Shown in pieces: positions 17,638 through 27,391 of a DNA stretch of 64,000 nucleotides. This DNA comes from Vreelandella lutescens. Its GTDB lineage: Bacteria; Pseudomonadota; Gammaproteobacteria; Pseudomonadales; Halomonadaceae. The stretch covers positions 1 to 64,000 of the forward strand of contig NZ_BMHM01000002.1 of the NCBI RefSeq assembly GCF_014640815.1, written 5' to 3'. Each line of letters starts with the position of its first letter. Positions within the stretch are counted from its first letter, which is position 1. The position numbers were made by a program, and so were the translations under genes. The notes beneath the pieces were generated by a model. The model had not been told where the DNA came from. It ran no database searches and was given only the letters and a program-made list of their open reading frames with translations.

Positions 17638-19653
17638 GTGCGCTTAGCCCCCATAATTCATAGGCTTATTACGTTTCGTTCTTTAAAAAGCCGGCTTTTG
17701 CTGGGACTTTCCTGTGCCTTAGCCATATTGGCGGCCTCAGTGCTTGGTATGGCATGGCAGGTGGGTAAAACCATGGTCCACGATACAAATATGGCCCATC
17801 TGCGGTACGAGGCTGACCTGCTGGCTGATGAAATTACTCAGCAGATCAATCAGCGCATTAATGCATTGGAGCGCTTGAACGGGGCACTTGGTCTGTCAAA
17901 TGACACGTCATGGTTGAACTATGAACTGCAAAAAAATAGTTCTCTACTGGCGTGGTTTGAAGGCTTAGTCATCAGTGATGAAAAAGGTGTCATTCTTAGC
18001 GACTGGCCAAGCGTTGTGGGGCGAGTAGGCCTAGATACCTCAGAGCTTGAGTATTTTAAAATGGTGAGGGGGGTGCGCCGTCCTTATGTCAGTGAGCCCT
18101 TTGTGGGTCGTGCCAGCGGCATGCCATTAGTTCTGATCAGTGTCCCTCGTATGGACTCAGATGGTCGTTTTGCTGGGTTTGTGGGAGGTATTGTTAGCCT
18201 TAAAAGCAGTGGGATGTTTAATCGGCTAAGTACTATCCGATTAGGTAACGAAGGGTATGCTGCTGTTTCTACTGCGTCCGGCAAAATTCTTTATCATCCT
18301 GATCATGCGCTGGTGAATGCTGAAATCAGTGATGTTCAATTAAACCCGCTATTAGAGCTCGCTTTGGCTGGCTGGAACGGCGAGGGCGTTGCAGAGCTTG
18401 CGAATGGCAATGTCAGCCTGCAGGCGTATGCCCAAGTATGGCCCGCCGATTGGGTGGTCGGCTTGTTTTTGCCTGCCGACCAGGCACAGCTTCCGCTATC
18501 AGGATTTATTTACAAGCTGTTAGGCATCTGGTTTGTGACTGCATTGATCATGATGCCACTTTTATGGTGGCTGCTCGCTCGTATTCTCAAGCCGCTTGAT
18601 CATCTTGAGGCGCAAATTGGTGAGGTGGGCGTTGGTCAACGAGAAAGCCTGGATTTAGCCACGAGTATGCAAGAATTGCAGCAGGTCGCAGTCACCTTTA
18701 ACCGGGTAGAGCACGAGCGTCAGCAGTTGGTGGGCCACCTGCAAGAGCGTCAGGCGTTTTTAGACTCGGTGTTAAGCGCGACCCCTCAAGGTATGTTTGT
18801 TGCCAACTTTGGCGGCAAAATCACCTATATGAATCCCGCCCTCCTCGAGATGCTGGACATTCCTTCGGACACCCCTATGGAAGCGTGGATAGAGCAAGTC
18901 CATGCGGATGATCGTGAAGGGGCCAGGGATATGTGGGTGCATAGTTTAAAAACAGGTAGCGACTTTGTGCGCCAACTGCGCTTTGTGCGCAGCGATCAAG
19001 AAACCCTGTGGCTAGATGTACATGCGCGAGTGGTGATGCTTTCCCAGGGAGGGCACTCGTTAGGGTTGGTCGGGGTAGTGAAGGACATTACCGAACGCCG
19101 CCAGCAGGAGGCACTGCAGCGTTGGGAGGCGGAGCACGACCCGCTCACCGGGCTCTTGAATCGCCGAGGGTTTGACCGCCGTTTAGAAGAAGCCTTTGCC
19201 GACTTCCAGAAGACCAGCACTCCCTCAGCGCTGTTACTGTTTGATTTGGATCATTTTAAGCCCATTAACGATGAGGGCGGCCACGCCCTGGGCGATGAAA
19301 TGCTGCGCCGTATTGCTCAGATAGTGGCTTGGGAAGTGCGCCGTAGCGACCATGTTGCCCGCCAGGGCGGTGATGAATTTGGCGTGCTGCTACCCAGTTG
19401 TACGTTGAACCAGGCAGAGCGTATTGCGGAGTCGTTGCGCCAAGCAGTGAGCGAGGTTTCAGTCACCCATGAGGGGAAGGAGTACACCGTGACTCTGAGT
19501 ATCGGTGTGACGACCTTTGATGATAATGATGACACCGTAGAAGCCGCGCTTTCTCGTGCAGACGCTGCCAGCTATGAAGCCAAAGGGCAGGGGCGTGACG
19601 GCGTGGTCGTGAAACTGCCTAGCGAATTTGATCCGATGGCGCTGTTCGATTAA
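17638..19653 (+). CDS. Membrane diguanylate cyclase (dCACHE-HAMP-like-PAS-GGDEF)
   Basis: About 671 residues. An N-terminal membrane helix (about 18-45), a periplasmic Cache-type sensor domain (about 50-290), a second helix (about 295-320), a PAS domain (about 375-490) and a GGDEF domain (about 505-660) can be seen. The active site is GGDEF (577-581), preceded by an RxxD inhibitory site (RRSD) five residues upstream, so an active, product-inhibited diguanylate cyclase is expected. I prefer the GTG at 17,638, six bases after AGGGA, over the adjacent TTG at 17,635. It diverges from the capsule-lipid operon and converges with the next gene, sharing the stop bases TTAA. The ligand of the sensor is unknown. 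Confidence 0.87.
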   Translation: MRLAPIIHRLITFRSLKSRLLLGLSCALAILAASVLGMAWQVGKTMVHDTNMAHLRYEADLLADEITQQINQRINALERLNGALGLSNDTSWLNYELQKNSSLLAWFEGLVISDEKGVILSDWPSVVGRVGLDTSELEYFKMVRGVRRPYVSEPFVGRASGMPLVLISVPRMDSDGRFAGFVGGIVSLKSSGMFNRLSTIRLGNEGYAAVSTASGKILYHPDHALVNAEISDVQLNPLLELALAGWNGEGVAELANGNVSLQAYAQVWPADWVVGLFLPADQAQLPLSGFIYKLLGIWFVTALIMMPLLWWLLARILKPLDHLEAQIGEVGVGQRESLDLATSMQELQQVAVTFNRVEHERQQLVGHLQERQAFLDSVLSATPQGMFVANFGGKITYMNPALLEMLDIPSDTPMEAWIEQVHADDREGARDMWVHSLKTGSDFVRQLRFVRSDQETLWLDVHARVVMLSQGGHSLGLVGVVKDITERRQQEALQRWEAEHDPLTGLLNRRGFDRRLEEAFADFQKTSTPSALLLFDLDHFKPINDEGGHALGDEMLRRIAQIVAWEVRRSDHVARQGGDEFGVLLPSCTLNQAERIAESLRQAVSEVSVTHEGKEYTVTLSIGVTTFDDNDDTVEAALSRADAASYEAKGQGRDGVVVKLPSEFDPMALFD

Positions 19654-22600
19654 TACGCTTCTGGAAAGCCCTCGCGCTGCCACGCTGCTAGCCACTGAGG
19701 CAGTTTCTCCGCGGGCATAGGGCGTGCAATGCCATAGCCTTGAGCAAGAAAGCAGCCCAACGACAGCAGCGCCTGCGCGTGTGCTAAGGTTTCGACCCCT
19801 TCCGCCAGCACAGGCCTAGAAAACTTCTTCGCCAAGAAGACGATACTCTCCACAATCGCCCGGTCATCTTCGCTCTCCAGCATGTCGCGAACAAAGTCTC
19901 GATCAACCTTAATGAGCTGCACCGGCAGACGGCGGAAGTAGGCCAGCGATGAGTAGCCGGTGCCGAAATCATCCAGCGCGACATCAATTCCCAGCCGTTG
20001 GCAGTTTTCGAGCACATGCAGGGCGGCTTGCATATCATCCAGCGTGGCGGATTCTAGAATCTCAATGGCCAGCAGCTTGGTAGGTACATCGGCATAGCGT
20101 TCTAAAAGCTGTTCTAACTGAGGTAAAAAGCCTTGATGCAACAGATGCTGCGGGCTGATATTGACACTCACCTGTAGCGCAATGCCCTGTTGCTGCCACT
20201 GTTGAAGCTGTTTTAACGCAGCTTCAATGACCCATTCACCTAAGCGAAACTCTAATTCGCTCCCTTCAATCAGGGGTAAAAACTCCCCAGGTGCACATAA
20301 GCCCCGCTTGGGATGCTGCCAGCGGATAAGCGCCTCGGCACCCACCACCTCCTTCGACTGGAGGTCGACCTGAGGCTGGTAAAAGAGTTGAAATTCGCGG
20401 TTGTTCAGCCCGTGCTGAATGGCGCTGCGCTCCTGCTGGCGCATTCGCGAGAGATGCTCCTCATCGGTGCTGTAGCGCACGCATTGCGCCACCCCCTGAG
20501 TTTTGGCTTGATACAGTGCTTGGTAGGCGTGGCGAAACAGCGTGTCTGAATCTACCTCATCTTCTGGGTAGCAGGTCATGCCAATGCAGGTGGTCAGCTT
20601 TAATGTATGGCCTTGTATCCTCATAGGTTGCTGAATCGTTTGCTGCAGCGCTGCGCTGGTTAACTGCTGCCTAGGCGCGATCACCACGAATTCGTCGCCG
20701 CTTAACCTACCGGCAATGCCCTGCTGATGCAGTGGTCTCACCAGTGCCTCTAGGCGCTTAGCAAGACGCTTTAAAATATGATTCCCAACAGGGTAGCCAA
20801 ACAGATCATTCAGGCGTTTAAAGTCATCAATGTTGAGCACAAAGACTGTAAGCGGTTCGCGATGCTGCGTTAATGCTTCTAACTGAGTGCGCGCTAAACG
20901 CTGGTTCGGCAGTCCCGTTAGTTCATCAATATTGGCGGCTTTATAAAGCGCCTCTTCATGACGCTTGGTTTCGGTAATGTCCGATTGAATGGCAATAAAG
21001 CCCCCACCTGCCTGTTCGCTGGCGGGCAGTGGGTTACAGCTGATATGTACCCAGTAAGGGGTACCGTCTTTACGGTAGTTCAGCAGCTCTTCTTCAAAGC
21101 GTTGACGATGGCGCAGGGCATGGGCAATTCGGCGTACGGTGGCGTGATCCGTCGCGCTCCCTTGCACCAGTTTGCCCGGCTTTTGGCCAACAGCTTCTTC
21201 AAATGTGTAGCCACTTAGCCGAGTAAATCCATCGTTGATCCACTCAATGTTGCCGTTGGCATCGGTAATTACCACACCGTTGCTGGTGTTTTTGGCGACC
21301 ATCGAGAGGCGCGCAATCGCTTTTTGATCCTGGCGCTGCTGGCGGTGGTTGCGTAGGTTGTTAATAAACTGACCAATGCTGCCCAGCAGCGGTGCCAAGA
21401 AATCTACCAGCGCCTCATCATAGCCATTGGGGCGGTTGGCTAGGCCAATCATTCCAATACAGTGGCCATTGGAGTGTATCGGCACGCCTAAGAAGGCATT
21501 CAGCGGTGGGTGTCCTGGTGGTAATCCACCGCGCCGTGCATCTATCGCAGGGGCGTTAGAAATCACCACTTCTTCATGGCGCATCACGTGGCCAAAGAGG
21601 GTGTCGAGGTTGCTGAATATCATGCCGTCTGGGGCGTTGTGGTCGTAAAACTGCTTAGAGGCTTGGTCCCACGTAATATCGGTGATGGCGTGGGCGACTA
21701 AATAAGGCGCTTGGGCGTCGTTGTAGAGCACTTCGCCGATAAAGCCATACCCACTGCTCGTAAGCGCTAGCAGGTCTTCTAAGAGCGAGTTAAGCGCTTG
21801 GGCATCGCCTTGCCCATCGATAAAGCTGGCTTGAGCGCGCATGATCGCTTGCTCTAATGCCTGCTGGCGCAGCAGCTGCGTTTCTATCTGTTTGCGCGGG
21901 GTCACATCCAGCATGGTGCCAATTAACTGCACCACATTGCCTTCTACGATGAGTGGATTGCCGGTAATCCTGACCCAGCGCGGCTCGCCAGTGAAGGTAG
22001 TCAACTGAAACGTGTCGTTAAAGGCTTGGCGCTGCTCAATGGCGGTGTCAATGGCGTTAATCAGCCGCTTGCGGTCTTCGGGGGTGTAGGCATCCATGCG
22101 CTGCTCAAAGGTGCGCGCGTCACGCTTCTCAATATCGTAGAGCTCGCTCACTACCTCGTTCCAATGCGTGGCCCGACTGGGAACGTCCATTTCCCATAGG
22201 CCGATGGCGGCGTTACTGATCGCATGGGAAGCCCGATGAAACAAGTAGTGCTCAAACTGCAGCACTGTGCTGCTGGCCAACTGCTGGAGTAGATCTTTTT
22301 GGTTAGAGGATAAACGGCGAGGCTGATGGTCCATCACGCATAGGGTCCCCATCACGCTGCCATTATCGGCGATGAGCGGCATCCCTGCGTAAAACACGAT
22401 ATGGGGCGGTGACGTGACCACCGGTAGATGCTTCAGAACGTCATCCTCGCGAGCATCTGGCACTTCAAAAAACTGTCGCTCTTCAATAGCGGCACCACAG
22501 AAAGAGTGGTATCGCGACACGCCATCTACCGCTTTTCCTACGCTGCTTTTAATCCACACATGGGTGTCATCTACCAGCGTGATTAGCGCCACGGGAGTAT

Positions 22601-22727
22601 CGCAGTAGGCCGCGGCGAGCTGGGTAATTCGGTCAAAATGCTGGTCAGCCGATAGGTCGCCTAAGGTATACCGCTTGAGCGTGAGAAGCCGCTTTTCTTC
22701 ATATTCAGGGCTGGCTGGCGGAACCAT
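19650..22727 (-). CDS. GAF-PAS-GAF-PAS-GGDEF-EAL cyclic-di-GMP enzyme
   Basis: A 1,025-residue soluble multidomain protein: GAF (about 25-165), PAS/PAC (about 180-290), GAF (about 300-465), PAS/PAC (about 480-605), degenerate GGDEF (SGDEF at 676-680) and EAL (about 780-1015). The EAL domain keeps EALIRW (798-803), SVNISP, EILE, LDDFGTGYSSL, LIKVD, AEGVE and QGYGIARPM, so phosphodiesterase activity is expected. The cyclase half has Ser in place of the first Gly and may be regulatory or weakly active. The N-terminal GAF (FDRITQLA, FYAGMPL) is clearly related to that of the histidine kinase at 29,134. The gene converges on the diguanylate cyclase with a 4-bp overlap. Confidence 0.86.
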   Translation of the reverse strand: MVPPASPEYEEKRLLTLKRYTLGDLSADQHFDRITQLAAAYCDTPVALITLVDDTHVWIKSSVGKAVDGVSRYHSFCGAAIEERQFFEVPDAREDDVLKHLPVVTSPPHIVFYAGMPLIADNGSVMGTLCVMDHQPRRLSSNQKDLLQQLASSTVLQFEHYLFHRASHAISNAAIGLWEMDVPSRATHWNEVVSELYDIEKRDARTFEQRMDAYTPEDRKRLINAIDTAIEQRQAFNDTFQLTTFTGEPRWVRITGNPLIVEGNVVQLIGTMLDVTPRKQIETQLLRQQALEQAIMRAQASFIDGQGDAQALNSLLEDLLALTSSGYGFIGEVLYNDAQAPYLVAHAITDITWDQASKQFYDHNAPDGMIFSNLDTLFGHVMRHEEVVISNAPAIDARRGGLPPGHPPLNAFLGVPIHSNGHCIGMIGLANRPNGYDEALVDFLAPLLGSIGQFINNLRNHRQQRQDQKAIARLSMVAKNTSNGVVITDANGNIEWINDGFTRLSGYTFEEAVGQKPGKLVQGSATDHATVRRIAHALRHRQRFEEELLNYRKDGTPYWVHISCNPLPASEQAGGGFIAIQSDITETKRHEEALYKAANIDELTGLPNQRLARTQLEALTQHREPLTVFVLNIDDFKRLNDLFGYPVGNHILKRLAKRLEALVRPLHQQGIAGRLSGDEFVVIAPRQQLTSAALQQTIQQPMRIQGHTLKLTTCIGMTCYPEDEVDSDTLFRHAYQALYQAKTQGVAQCVRYSTDEEHLSRMRQQERSAIQHGLNNREFQLFYQPQVDLQSKEVVGAEALIRWQHPKRGLCAPGEFLPLIEGSELEFRLGEWVIEAALKQLQQWQQQGIALQVSVNISPQHLLHQGFLPQLEQLLERYADVPTKLLAIEILESATLDDMQAALHVLENCQRLGIDVALDDFGTGYSSLAYFRRLPVQLIKVDRDFVRDMLESEDDRAIVESIVFLAKKFSRPVLAEGVETLAHAQALLSLGCFLAQGYGIARPMPAEKLPQWLAAWQREGFPEAY

Positions 22728-22857
22728 AAGTGACCTATAAGTGATGATGCGCGTTTGTGCTTACTTTCCCTTATGGTGGCGTCACTGTCTAGCGAGTCGA
22801 CAAATCTCAGTCAACGGTAGAGTATAAGAGGATGCTGATTCGACTGAGAGCGCTTTC

Positions 22858-23805
22858 GTGGACCTACTTGAGCTTTTTACACGCACCCTAGACGTTACCC
22901 TACCCGTGTTTGCCATGGTGTTTATAGGCATTGGCCTTAAGCGCTTAGGCTGGATTGATAGTGCTTTCATCTCTACCGCCTCATCCTTAGTGTTTAAAGC
23001 CACACTGCCGACGCTGATTTTTCTAAGTCTAGTCAAAGCTGACCTAAGTGTTGCGCTGGATGTGCCTTTGCTGCTGTTTTTTGCAGTGGCGACCCTTGGG
23101 CAGTTTGCGCTGAGCTGGGGCTGGGCGCATTTTCGTGTGCCCATGGCGGACCGAGGCATTTACGTGCAAGGGGCGTTTCGCGGTAATTGCGGGGTCGTGG
23201 GGCTAGCGCTCGCGGCAGGTATGTATGGTAATTACGGGCTCTCCGCCGGTAGCCTGCTGCTGGGCGTGGTGATCGTGATGTACAACGCACTTTCCGTGGT
23301 AGCCCTGGCGGCTTACCAGCCAGGGCAATCTACCGACTGGCGCAGCCTGCTTAGCCATATCGTCAAAAACCCGCTGATTCTCTCAGTGTTTGCGGCGCTG
23401 CCGTTTACGGCGTTTTCCGTTTCGCTGCCCAGCTGGGTGATGACCTCGGGTAATTACTTTGCCTCTTTAACGCTGCCGCTGGCGCTCATCTGCATTGGTG
23501 CGACGCTGTCGGTATCGAGTATGCGAGAGGGTAGTCAGGTAGCACTCAGCGCAAGCCTGATGAAAATGCTCATACTGCCTGTGCTTTCCACCGTGGCAGC
23601 ATGGTTGATGGGCTTCTCGGGCAGCCAGCTTGGGCTGCTGTTCCTGTTCTTCGCCAGCCCCACCGCCGCCGCCAGTTTTGTGATGGTCAAAGCGATCAAC
23701 GGCAACGTCGCGCTGGCCGCGAACATCATCGCTATGACCACGCTCATGGCGAGTATCACCGTCACTCTGGGCATCTTCGCACTGCGCCTGCTGGGCTGGA
23801 TTTAA
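22858..23805 (+). CDS. AEC-family (auxin efflux carrier-like) permease
   Basis: A 315-residue integral membrane protein with about ten hydrophobic helices spanning the whole length. The beginning LPVFAMVFIGIGLKRLGWID and the centre QGAFRGNCGVVGLALA are typical of AEC-family permeases, whose bacterial members move malate, malonate and other small carboxylates. It starts at GTG 22,858; the family-typical N-terminus begins upstream of the first internal ATG (22,915), supporting this start. It stands alone between the divergent GGDEF-EAL gene and tRNA-Arg. The substrate cannot be predicted. Confidence 0.8.
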   Translation: MDLLELFTRTLDVTLPVFAMVFIGIGLKRLGWIDSAFISTASSLVFKATLPTLIFLSLVKADLSVALDVPLLLFFAVATLGQFALSWGWAHFRVPMADRGIYVQGAFRGNCGVVGLALAAGMYGNYGLSAGSLLLGVVIVMYNALSVVALAAYQPGQSTDWRSLLSHIVKNPLILSVFAALPFTAFSVSLPSWVMTSGNYFASLTLPLALICIGATLSVSSMREGSQVALSASLMKMLILPVLSTVAAWLMGFSGSQLGLLFLFFASPTAAASFVMVKAINGNVALAANIIAMTTLMASITVTLGIFALRLLGWI

Positions 23806-23874
23806 CTCATCGTAGGTTTTAAACACCTGCGGTTGGCCGGGGCGCATCAAGAGGCTATACTATGCGCCCCATAA

Positions 23875-23951
23875 GTCCCTGTAGCTCAGTAGGATAGAGC
23901 AGCCGCCTCCTAAGCGGCAGGTCGCAGGTTCGACTCCTGCCAGGGACGCCA
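23875..23951 (+). tRNA. tRNA-Arg (anticodon CCT)
   Basis: A complete cloverleaf can be drawn. The acceptor stem is GTCCCTG/CAGGGAC with discriminator G and encoded CCA (23,949-23,951). The anticodon stem is GCCGC/GCGGC with loop CTCCTAA, giving anticodon CCT at 23,909-23,911. The T arm contains GGTTCGACTCC. It reads AGG arginine codons. Its last 40 bases recur in degraded form at 28,294-28,333, so it looks like an integration site. Confidence 0.95.
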
Positions 23952-24248
23952 GATATATCAATAGTTTAGCGCTACTGTGTCTATGGCCCGAAAGCCGATT
24001 TTTTGTTTCGCCCCCACAAACGCCCCCACAAAAAACGCTCGCTACGATCATTTTAGGCATTTGTTTTCGGGGGGTATTAGCGCCTGGCTTGTGAGTACCT
24101 ACATGAAGGGTGCTTACGCCCGTTTAATTGCCTGTGGCAACTCTTGAACTGCTAGCGATAGATCGGATATCTGTATGTAATACAGAAAATTTTCATTTGC
24201 GTTGCCATTTTTGGGTCTTACCTTAGGCCTTTTGCCCTCACTTTGTTA

Positions 24249-24413
24249 CTACTCTTCCTTGAATTTTGCTTTGCAATTACCGCTCATACACATTGTACAG
24301 TAGTGTTCCCTGTCTTCATGTTGCGCACCCTTAGCAATGACGATGCCGCAGTTGTTGCAAAGCAGAGTTTCCGTGCCATCTTCTATCTTCACAATTGCAT
24401 GTTTGTAGTCCAT
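24249..24413 (-). CDS. Small zinc-ribbon protein
   Basis: A 54-residue protein starting MDYKHAIVKI. Four cysteines form two CxxC knuckles, LLCNNCGIV and YCTMCMSGNC, with a fifth Cys close by, so a zinc ribbon of about 30 residues is expected. The ATG at 24,413 is chosen over an upstream in-frame ATG at 24,443 because CGGAGAG lies at the right distance. It stands alone in the island, oriented like the two-component system. The C-terminus is lysine-rich. Similar small zinc ribbons occur widely with no assigned role; I do not propose a function. Confidence 0.6.
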   Translation of the reverse strand: MDYKHAIVKIEDGTETLLCNNCGIVIAKGAQHEDREHYCTMCMSGNCKAKFKEE

Positions 24414-24648
24414 AAAACTCTCCGTGAAGCCCTCACCCTGCAAGGGTAAGGGGTAATAGCATGTCGGCGAAAGCCAACCCTTCTTTCACTCGTCGAGTGG
24501 TCTGATTTTGACACTGTTGCTGAATGAGATCATGAGACAGTGATGTTCATAAAGCGAGTCCCAAAGGATAGAGTTGTTGATCCGTCAGCTGACATGACGT
24601 CCACATGACATGCTTTTTTGATAAGAAAATAACCATCGATATTAATAC

Positions 24649-26013
24649 TTAGGAATTAGGTAGTATCAGAGTAAACGTCGTGCCATTTTTATCGCTACTC
24701 TCTGCGTATACTTCTCCGCCATGCCAATGCGCAATCGACTGAACGATAGCCAGTCCTAGCCCTCCCGATGCGGCTACGCCAGTGCGGGAAGGGTCACAGC
24801 GGTAGAAGCGTTCGAAAACGCGAGGTAGGTCATCTTGGGAAATAATATCGCCTCGATTATGAACGTCGAGATGGAGCTTTTCCCCAGTGATATGCGTGCT
24901 GATGTGAATAGGGGTATTAGAACGGCCGTGTTGCAGTGCATTGGCGATCAAGTTGGCCAAAGCGGTGCGAAGTAGGTCACGGTTCGCGACTATGAGGCCT
25001 GACGCGTTATTAATGAGCATGCGCCCATCGTCTTCTGCCATGCCCTCAAAATAATCACAGAGCTGCATGACTAACAATCCAATGTCGACCTCTTCCGTGG
25101 CGCTCTCTTTAGAAGGTGCCTCAGTACGTGCGAGAAACAAGATGCTATCAATCATCTTTGACAAGCGTTCGTACTCTTCAATATTCGATGCCAGCACCTG
25201 TTGATATTCAGATGCGCTTCTTTCCCGCCGCAAAGTATGTTGAGTCTGTCCAAGTAGGTTGGTCAATGGCGTCCGAAGCTCATGGGCCATATCAGCGGAG
25301 TAGCGGGATAGCTTCGAAAAACCGGCTTCGAGTCGATCTAGCATACGATTCAAGCCATGACTCAGATGACTGATTTCTTGGGCTTCGCTCGCAACCTCTA
25401 AACGCCGATCTAACTGGCGAATATTGATGCGATTGGCTTGCTCAACTAAACGTTGCAACGGCTTCAAGCCATGGCGACTCACTCCCCATCCCAACAAAAG
25501 GGCGAGCAACGCACCCATTGCCATAGCAAACCAAAGTGTTAATTGGTAAGCCCTGAGCATTTGGTTGCGCTCATCCAATAACTTTCCTGCAATCAGTGTG
25601 AAAGAGCGGCCGTCATGTATAAACGTATGCCATGCCAATCTCGCTTGAACAGGTCCAGTGGTGTCCAACATACGAACCGTATCTGTCATTGGTAGATTAG
25701 GCACGGATAAGTCGCTCGGGTTGATTTCAATCAGCACCCGGCTGCTAGCGTCCAATATCCACAGCAGACTGTCTCGATTGCCCAGCATGTTGGCATAGAG
25801 ATGAGAGCGGCGGTGAAGCATGTCAACGCTCTCTCCATTGTCGATGAGTGACTCTAAACGCTCCAAACGTCCTTGTAGCATTTGGTCATCACGCCACGCT
25901 ATTTCACGGGTTAATGAGTGATAGAGGTAAGTACCAATGCAGCCCAACAGTAATACGCTGACCAACGCAAATAAGAGCGACAGGCGCACTGCTAAGGAGT
26001 TAATGATGCGCAT
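24649..26013 (-). CDS. Sensor histidine kinase, HprS/CusS-like
   Basis: A 454-residue membrane kinase. Helices at about 8-30 and 158-178 bracket a periplasmic domain of about 125 residues. HAMP (about 180-232), HisKA with His244 in ADMAHELRTPLTN, and HATPase_c (about 345-454) with NLIANALQHG, FERFYR and GGLGLAIV follow. This layout is the heavy-metal/oxidative sensor kinase family (CusS, CopS, HprS/YedV). The response regulator stop and the kinase start share one base (TAATG). Context with a 5-hydroxyisourate hydrolase-like gene and a CATTACA/TGTAATG operator favours an HprS-type role (reactive oxygen or chlorine) over copper, but both remain possible. Confidence 0.85.
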   Translation of the reverse strand: MRIINSLAVRLSLLFALVSVLLLGCIGTYLYHSLTREIAWRDDQMLQGRLERLESLIDNGESVDMLHRRSHLYANMLGNRDSLLWILDASSRVLIEINPSDLSVPNLPMTDTVRMLDTTGPVQARLAWHTFIHDGRSFTLIAGKLLDERNQMLRAYQLTLWFAMAMGALLALLLGWGVSRHGLKPLQRLVEQANRINIRQLDRRLEVASEAQEISHLSHGLNRMLDRLEAGFSKLSRYSADMAHELRTPLTNLLGQTQHTLRRERSASEYQQVLASNIEEYERLSKMIDSILFLARTEAPSKESATEEVDIGLLVMQLCDYFEGMAEDDGRMLINNASGLIVANRDLLRTALANLIANALQHGRSNTPIHISTHITGEKLHLDVHNRGDIISQDDLPRVFERFYRCDPSRTGVAASGGLGLAIVQSIAHWHGGEVYAESSDKNGTTFTLILPNS

Positions 26014-26684
26014 TAGGTACGATCCTCAAGTACATAGCCCATACCACGTTCGGTATGTATAAGTTTGTGTGTAAAAGGGTCGTCCACTTTGGCGCGAAGG
26101 CGTCGTACAGCGACTTCAACGACGTTGGTGTCGCTATCAAAATTCATTTTCCATATCCGAGAGGCTATGTAAGTACGCGACAATACTTCGCCTTCCCGGT
26201 CAAGAAAAAGCTCCAGCAGGGCGAACTCTTTGTTGGTCAAAGCGATACGCTCGCCTTGCCGTGTTACACGCCGGCGCAGTACATCCATCTCCATATCTGC
26301 AACACGAAAATGCTCTCGCTCTCGAGGCGGGCTGCGTCTCAACAAGGTGCGTACCCTTGCGAGAAACTCTATAAAGGAGAAGGGCTTAACAAGGTAGTCG
26401 TCGGCACCAAGTTCCAGCCCCTTTACGCGATCCTCGACAGCGTCTCTCGCTGTCAGAAAAAGGACCGGCACTTGGCTCCGTCGGCGTATCAGCTGCAGCA
26501 ACTGCCAGCCGTCCAAACCCGGCAACATCACATCGAGAACCACTAGGTCAAACTCATCCTCATTGATCAAGTGCTGCGCATCTAACCCATCCCTGGCTAC
26601 CTCAACACTATATCCCGATTCGCCGAGTCCTTTGCTTAGGTAGTTAGCGGTCTTTTGTTCATCTTCTACTACCAGGATACGCAT
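26013..26684 (-). CDS. OmpR-family response regulator, HprR/CusR-like
   Basis: A 223-residue regulator. The receiver domain (1-115) has the acidic cluster VVEDE, the phosphoacceptor Asp51 in [12 protein letters not shown] and Lys101 in DYLVKPFSF. The winged-helix domain (about 128-220) contains [12 protein letters not shown] and the recognition-region sequence [18 protein letters not shown], typical of the CusR/CopR/IrlR/HprR group. It is the first gene of the pair, divergent from the GlcG-like gene. The palindrome CATTACA-N4-TGTAATG lies 53 bp upstream of its start, matching the box known for CusR and HprR of E. coli. Confidence 0.87.
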   Translation of the reverse strand: MRILVVEDEQKTANYLSKGLGESGYSVEVARDGLDAQHLINEDEFDLVVLDVMLPGLDGWQLLQLIRRRSQVPVLFLTARDAVEDRVKGLELGADDYLVKPFSFIEFLARVRTLLRRSPPREREHFRVADMEMDVLRRRVTRQGERIALTNKEFALLELFLDREGEVLSRTYIASRIWKMNFDSDTNVVEVAVRRLRAKVDDPFTHKLIHTERGMGYVLEDRT

Positions 26685-26736
26685 GCCGTCATCCCCGCTA
26701 AATCGGAACAGATTAGCCGGAATAACCCACTTTTCA

Positions 26737-26754
26737 CATTACAAATCTGTAATG
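26737..26754. promoter_or_regulatory. HprR/CusR-type operator palindrome
   Basis: CATTACA and TGTAATG form a perfect 7-bp inverted repeat around AATC. E. coli CusR and HprR bind near-identical CATTACA-N4-TGTAATG boxes. The site is placed between the divergent regulator and GlcG-like genes, so it can serve both directions. Confidence 0.75.
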
Positions 26755-26820
26755 TTGCCGTCAGGTAGCTGACGAGTTCAGCGTGTCAGTATGGCCTCGT
26801 TCATTCATAAGGAGGTTCCC

Positions 26821-27312
26821 ATGACATTACGATTCGCTCGCCTGCCGATGCTTGGCGCTGTCCTACTAGCAGGTAGCGCACTTGCCGATGTTGGACCTGT
26901 TCAACAGCAAAACCTGTCACTAGAGCTAGCGAATCGACTAGTGAGCGCAACCCTAGAGGCGTGTCATGCCGACGGACGAACAGCTGTTGTGGCGGCCGTT
27001 GACCGTGGAGGCAACCTAGTCGCTTTGCAGCGCGATGACAATATTGGCCCCCACAACACTCTGGCAGCACAACGCAAGGCGTTTACGTCTCTGTCGACAG
27101 GCAGCTACAGCCGAGAGCTTGCCGAGCGTGCCCGCCAAGATTCCGAGTCAGAAAATCTCAATACGCTTGATGAATTACTACTGCTTGGTGGCGGTGTTCC
27201 GCTGCGGTCGGGCGACGAAATCATTGGGGCATTGGGTGTGGCGGGTGCCGGTGGCTCAGCCATTGATGAAGGGTGTGCCATAGCGGCCGTCGAGCGAGTT
27301 TTACCGCAGTAA
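26821..27312 (+). CDS. Exported GlcG/HbpS-family protein (DUF336)
   Basis: A 163-residue protein with a signal peptide (about 1-22, ending GSALA-DV) followed by a GlcG/HbpS domain. Family features include TAVVAAVDRGGNLVALQRDD and the C-terminal GALGVAGAGGSAIDEGCA. Members include the haem-binding, redox-related HbpS of Streptomyces and GlcG of glycolate operons; many are secreted. The ATG at 26,821 follows a perfect AAGGAGG and replaces an upstream GTG. It is divergent from the HprR/CusR-like regulator with the operator between, so co-regulation is likely. Haem or redox linkage is a family-based guess. Confidence 0.78.
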   Translation: MTLRFARLPMLGAVLLAGSALADVGPVQQQNLSLELANRLVSATLEACHADGRTAVVAAVDRGGNLVALQRDDNIGPHNTLAAQRKAFTSLSTGSYSRELAERARQDSESENLNTLDELLLLGGGVPLRSGDEIIGALGVAGAGGSAIDEGCAIAAVERVLPQ

Positions 27313-27391
27313 AGCAATAGCCAACAGTCACCTTCATTTGAGATGACGAGAGCAATATCAGCCAGTATGGCTTCACTTTCAGAGGTGTTTT

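Noticed and set aside
23860..24060. Minus-strand frame of 66 residues across the tRNA
   Set aside because: It is largely the antisense of tRNA-Arg plus the following spacer, a common false call.
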